Assembly: GCF_019613955.1 (NCBI RefSeq)
Contig: NZ_CP080443.1
Coordinates: 1,116,001 to 1,180,000, forward strand
DNA from: Chryseobacterium sp. LJ668
Lineage (GTDB): Bacteria; Bacteroidota; Bacteroidia; Flavobacteriales; Weeksellaceae
Reading direction: 5' to 3'
DNA length: 64,000 nucleotides
How positions within the stretch are numbered: position 1 is the stretch's first letter; each line of letters begins with the position of its first letter. The notes below the pieces were generated by a model. The model saw only the letters and a list, made by a program, of their open reading frames with translations. It ran no database searches and had not been told where the DNA came from. This document shows positions 60,807 to 64,000 of this stretch, piece by piece. The position numbers and the translations under genes were made by a program.

Positions 60807-61940
60807 ATGATATTTTTATTTTACTTCATCGCTTTCATTGTTGCAGTAGCAGCATTGATATATATTTTAGGCTATGCTTATTTATTCAGTGGAATTTCCA
60901 AAACGTACTTTAGGGGGAGAATGAGTGCCAATATTGATGACGGAAAACTCTTCAGGAGCAATATCATTCATACTACTGCGCCAAAACTATGGGAAGAAGA
61001 TGCTGAATTGAATAAGAAGGAGCTATCCAAAGAAATTGCAGATGACTTACTGCATTCAAATACAGCCTCATTCTTGGTTATAAAAAATGGCAAATTGCTT
61101 CACGAGCAATACTGGAATGGCTATACTTCCCATTCAAAAACCAACTCCTTTTCGATGGCGAAAGCCATTACGGTCATGCTTTATGGAAAAGCTCTGGAAG
61201 AAGGAAAAATCAAAAATACTGATCAGAATTTTTCTGAATTGTATGAAGAATTTAAAACTAAATCTTTCGGCAAATATTTAACTCTAAAACATCTTGCTCA
61301 AATGGAATCGGGCTTAGAATGGGACGAAAACTACAAAAATCCTTTTCTCCCAAATGCCAGAGCATATTATGGAAGCAGTCTGATAAAAGCTACTTTTTCC
61401 AGAAGGTTTAAAGAAAAACCGGGCGAAAGATTTGAATATCAAAGCGGCTCGACACAACTTTTAGGATTTGCAGTGAAAAAAGCAATCAACCAATCTCTGT
61501 CAAGTTATCTGTCCGAAAAATTCTGGATTCCTTTGGGAATGGAACAAAATGCCGACTGGAGTGTTGACGAAAGCGGGATGGAAAAAACCTACTGCTGCAT
61601 TCATTCCAACTCAAGAGATTTTGCAAAGCTCGGACAGCTGTTTTTAGATGACGGAAAAGCGGGTAATCAGCAGGTTCTGAATTTAGAATTCATTGAGCAG
61701 ATGCGAACTCCTACCAAAAAATCTGACGAAATTTACGGAATGGGTTTATGGATCAATAATGACAATCCCATTAAGCATTATTATTTCCTTGGGCTTCAGG
61801 GGCAATACATCATTATGATTCCGGAGCACAAAATGGTCATTGTAAGAACAGGCAGTTACAACAATTTGCCAAAAACAGACCGCGGGAGACCAGACCAGGT
61901 GAAATTCTTAGTGAATGAAACCGTAAAATTATTTTTTTAA
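60807..61940 (+). CDS. Serine hydrolase, class C beta-lactamase-like
   Basis: This 377-residue protein has an N-terminal membrane anchor (residues 1-28) and a penicillin-binding-protein/AmpC-like fold. The SxxK motif is Ser116-Met-Ala-Lys119 in NSFSMAKAI, and the YxS motif is in FEYQSGSTQLLGF. The third motif is less clear (HYYFLGLQGQ). It resembles esterase-type members (EstB, 6-aminohexanoate hydrolase NylB-like) more than true beta-lactamases, so resistance should not be assumed. It is anchored and faces the periplasm. A YdeI-like gene follows. Confidence 0.88.
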   Translation: MIFLFYFIAFIVAVAALIYILGYAYLFSGISKTYFRGRMSANIDDGKLFRSNIIHTTAPKLWEEDAELNKKELSKEIADDLLHSNTASFLVIKNGKLLHEQYWNGYTSHSKTNSFSMAKAITVMLYGKALEEGKIKNTDQNFSELYEEFKTKSFGKYLTLKHLAQMESGLEWDENYKNPFLPNARAYYGSSLIKATFSRRFKEKPGERFEYQSGSTQLLGFAVKKAINQSLSSYLSEKFWIPLGMEQNADWSVDESGMEKTYCCIHSNSRDFAKLGQLFLDDGKAGNQQVLNLEFIEQMRTPTKKSDEIYGMGLWINNDNPIKHYYFLGLQGQYIIMIPEHKMVIVRTGSYNNLPKTDRGRPDQVKFLVNETVKLFF

Positions 61941-62015
61941 TTTTAGTTAAGGTTGAGACTGAAAGAATGCCGAATGTTTTTATTAATCTTTTGTAATTTA
62001 TTTAAATTTCAATTT

Positions 62016-62627
62016 ATGGAAAAGTATAACCCACAAGTTGATGAATACATCGAAAAATCTCAGGATTTTGCAAAACCAATTCTGACTTACCTTCGAGAAA
62101 CAGTACACGAATTTTGCCCTGATGCGGAAGAGGCAATTAAATGGAAATTCCCCACTTTTTTGTATAAAGGAAAGATTCTATGTTCGATCACAGCTTTCAA
62201 ACAGTATTGCAGCATGGGTTTTTGGTTGCATGGAGAAATGATAACGATTAAAAACCTTGAAACCAATGCCGAGAAAAGTAATATGTTCAGTTTAGGAAAA
62301 ATAAAATCTCCGGAAGATCTGCCGTCAAAAATTCAGATGAAAAATATGATTCTTGAAGCAATGGAACTGACGGATATGGGGGTGAAAATGAAAAAAGCAG
62401 CACCTTCAAAAAAGGAAATCGAAATTCCTGATTATTTTCAAAATGTTTTACACGAAAATAAAAAAGCAGCTGAAGTTTTTGACAAAGCCTCTCCTTCTTT
62501 CAGAAAAGAATATACCATGTGGATTACTGATGCCAAAACAGAAACCACCCGAAACAAAAGAATAGAACAGGCTTTGGAATGGATTTCTGAAGGCAAAGGA
62601 AGAAACTGGAAGTACGAGAAGAAATAA
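62016..62627 (+). CDS. YdeI/OmdA-like protein with DUF1801 domain
   Basis: This 203-residue cytosolic protein starts at the ATG at 62016 (MEKYNPQVDEYIEKS); the longer frame from 61953 has unrelated residues. Residues about 10-125 are a DUF1801 domain (EEAIKWKFPTFLYKGKILCSITAFKQYCSMGFW). The C-terminal 60 residues carry a YdeI-type bacteriocin-protection/OmdA domain: FDKASPSFRKEYTMWITDAKTETTRNKRIEQALEWISEGK. Function is not established. It is the second DUF1801 protein in the window (the first is at 10016). Confidence 0.88.
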   Translation: MEKYNPQVDEYIEKSQDFAKPILTYLRETVHEFCPDAEEAIKWKFPTFLYKGKILCSITAFKQYCSMGFWLHGEMITIKNLETNAEKSNMFSLGKIKSPEDLPSKIQMKNMILEAMELTDMGVKMKKAAPSKKEIEIPDYFQNVLHENKKAAEVFDKASPSFRKEYTMWITDAKTETTRNKRIEQALEWISEGKGRNWKYEKK

Positions 62628-62636
62628 TTGACTAAT

Positions 62637-64000
62637 TTATTTAAACTTCTGCCGCGGCAAATTGATTTCCTGTGCCTGCGGATATGGCTTTCTCGAAGTC
62701 ATACTTACATCTTCCCTGATCTGCTTGTGAATGTCATATTGTTTTTCTTTATCATAAGCATATCTTGGGTCAGGGATCATCGGCATTTTGGCCATCTTAT
62801 GAATAGTAATGGTTGGGAAGTGATAATCGACCTCCACAGTTCCCAGCAGTAAATAACATCCTCCACCCTGAAAGTCATACTGCTTCAGATTATCCGGAAA
62901 ATGTGCCGTATCAAAATATTCACCGTTCACATCGATCCACGTTCCGAAAAACATGGCTCCTTTCTTGGTGGGAACATGTTTTCTTGAAATAAGATAGGCT
63001 AACATTTTTACCGGTCTTTTATGAAATTTCAATAAATCTTTCACGAAGACTGAACCTCTGTATTTTGTTTCCAGCAGATCAAAAGGTGTGGAGGAAACAG
63101 GAAACCCAATAATTTCTATTTCATCAAAAGCGTCTTCAAAGTTTTCTCTTTTTAATTGTGGGAGCTGATATTCCTGCATGGGCTCTTCAATCAGCATCAA
63201 ACCTCTGTGTTCAGGTCTGAAATTTACAAGCAGCAACCGTGCTTCTACAAGAAGTTCGTTTTTCGGCTTGCCTGTAAACCTAAACGCCCCGATAAAAATA
63301 AGGATCTGCACCGTTTCAATACCGATAGGAATACGCCTAATGAAATCTTCCAGCGATCTATAATTGCCTTTTTTTTCTCGCTCTTCAGAAATTATTTGGG
63401 CAATTTTGGTTTCCAGTGACTGCAAAAGCATAAAACCTAAATAAATTTCTTTCCCTTTTAAAATCGTCTGAAGCTCGGATGTATTTACACAAGGATTCTG
63501 AATAATGGCACCGGACATTCTGGCTTCGTGGATATAAACTTCAGTGCGATAAAACCCACCCTGATTATTGATCACCGACACCATAAATTCTAACGGATAA
63601 TACACTTTTAAGTACAAACTCTGATAACTTTCTACGGCATAAGAAGCCGAATGTGCTTTGCAAAAGGAATATCCCGCAAAAGACTCAATCTGCCTGAAAG
63701 CTTCTGTGGTCATCTGATCAGAATGTCCTTGTTTTTTGCAAGATTCAAAAAAATTGGCTTTCACTTCATTAAGCTTTTGAATGGATCTTTCCTTTCCGCT
63801 CATTGCACGTCTAAGAATATCACCGTCGGCATGGGTAAGTCCGCCAAAATATTGTGCGATCTTGATGACATCTTCCTGATAAACCATGATTCCATAAGTT
63901 TCCTTTAAGTTTTTTTCAAAAACAGGATGAAAATATTCAAACTGATTAGGATGATTGTGACGGAAAATATATTCACGCATCATTCCGCTTTGAGCAACAC
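62637..64000 (-). CDS. dnaE: DNA polymerase III alpha subunit, C-terminal part (cut by window end)
   Basis: The minus-strand frame stays open to base 64000, and residues before the ATG at 63983 (VAQSG) also match DnaE, so the gene continues outside. Visible motifs: YGIMVYQEDVIKIAQYFGGLTHADGDILRRAMSGK (catalytic palm/fingers region), FAGYSFCKAHSASYAVESYQSLYLKVYYPLEFMVSVINNQGG, and the helix-hairpin-helix and OB-fold tail. The short C-terminus with no tau-binding extension and the DFxRRIPIGIETVQILI segment suggest the second, mutagenesis-type polymerase (DnaE2-like), but the rest of the gene would be needed to decide. Confidence 0.88.
   Translation of the reverse strand, partial: VAQSGMMREYIFRHNHPNQFEYFHPVFEKNLKETYGIMVYQEDVIKIAQYFGGLTHADGDILRRAMSGKERSIQKLNEVKANFFESCKKQGHSDQMTTEAFRQIESFAGYSFCKAHSASYAVESYQSLYLKVYYPLEFMVSVINNQGGFYRTEVYIHEARMSGAIIQNPCVNTSELQTILKGKEIYLGFMLLQSLETKIAQIISEEREKKGNYRSLEDFIRRIPIGIETVQILIFIGAFRFTGKPKNELLVEARLLLVNFRPEHRGLMLIEEPMQEYQLPQLKRENFEDAFDEIEIIGFPVSSTPFDLLETKYRGSVFVKDLLKFHKRPVKMLAYLISRKHVPTKKGAMFFGTWIDVNGEYFDTAHFPDNLKQYDFQGGGCYLLLGTVEVDYHFPTITIHKMAKMPMIPDPRYAYDKEKQYDIHKQIREDVSMTSRKPYPQAQEINLPRQKFK

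Noticed and set aside
60807..61940. True beta-lactamase resistance gene
   Set aside because: SxxK and YxS motifs are present but the third motif is not clear and the overall pattern fits esterase-type relatives; resistance is not supported.

Overview
This window reads as chromosomal DNA from a Flavobacteriia bacterium, most likely Chryseobacterium or a close Weeksellaceae relative. The DNA is AT-rich. Upstream of many genes lies the Bacteroidetes -7 box TAnnTTTG, sometimes with a TTTG-type -33 box, instead of sigma70 boxes. Several protein families are typical of the phylum: a type IX secretion (T9SS) sorting domain, DUF4293, DUF4296, DUF4271 and DUF6146-like proteins, a Rho with an N/Q-rich insertion, and a Tgt without zinc cysteines. 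No tRNA, rRNA, CRISPR array or complete insertion sequence was seen.

Layout. 1-10.4 kb: end of an exported endonuclease/phosphatase-like protein, a small exported protein, superoxide dismutase, an unusual two-part protein (glycine zipper plus lectin-like beta-propeller), rho, a DUF4293 membrane protein, an M28 peptidase, an MsbA-like ABC exporter and a DUF1801 protein. 10.4-25.7 kb: an accessory island. On the minus strand it starts with a T9SS-sorted protein, continues with a giant exported SpvB/FG-GAP/Rhs protein that ends in a Hint (intein-like) domain and a 99-residue variable tip, and then a 201-residue probable immunity protein. Downstream lie decayed Rhs tails, three copies of a terminator-like palindrome, and two small immunity-like genes. 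This is the classic shape of a polymorphic-toxin locus with displaced tips. 25.7-42 kb: housekeeping genes: LUD-cdsA-psd, rsfS-ftsH, birA, the GT2-DUF4296-tgt-lptF/G operon, DUF4271-hemD, oligopeptidase B, an SRPBCC protein and a sensor kinase/response regulator pair. 42-49 kb: a probable metal (copper-type) handling group of a His/Cys-repeat lipoprotein, a Cys-rich exported protein and a TonB receptor carrying two fused HMA domains, then AraC, OsmC, an autoregulated TetR with a hotdog thioesterase, and a KAS II. 50-64 kb: L,D-transpeptidase-like protein, MsrB, DUF445, pyrD, a TruC-like pseudouridine synthase, an esterase, glyS, an unrecognised exported protein, an M48 peptidase, a class C beta-lactamase-like hydrolase, a YdeI-like protein and the end of a DNA polymerase III alpha subunit.

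The most interesting parts are the Rhs island (10.3-25.7 kb), the glycine-zipper/propeller protein (2.3-4.4 kb) and the HMA-TonB receptor group (42.2-46 kb). All function calls rest on reading the sequence and recalling protein families; no database search was run.
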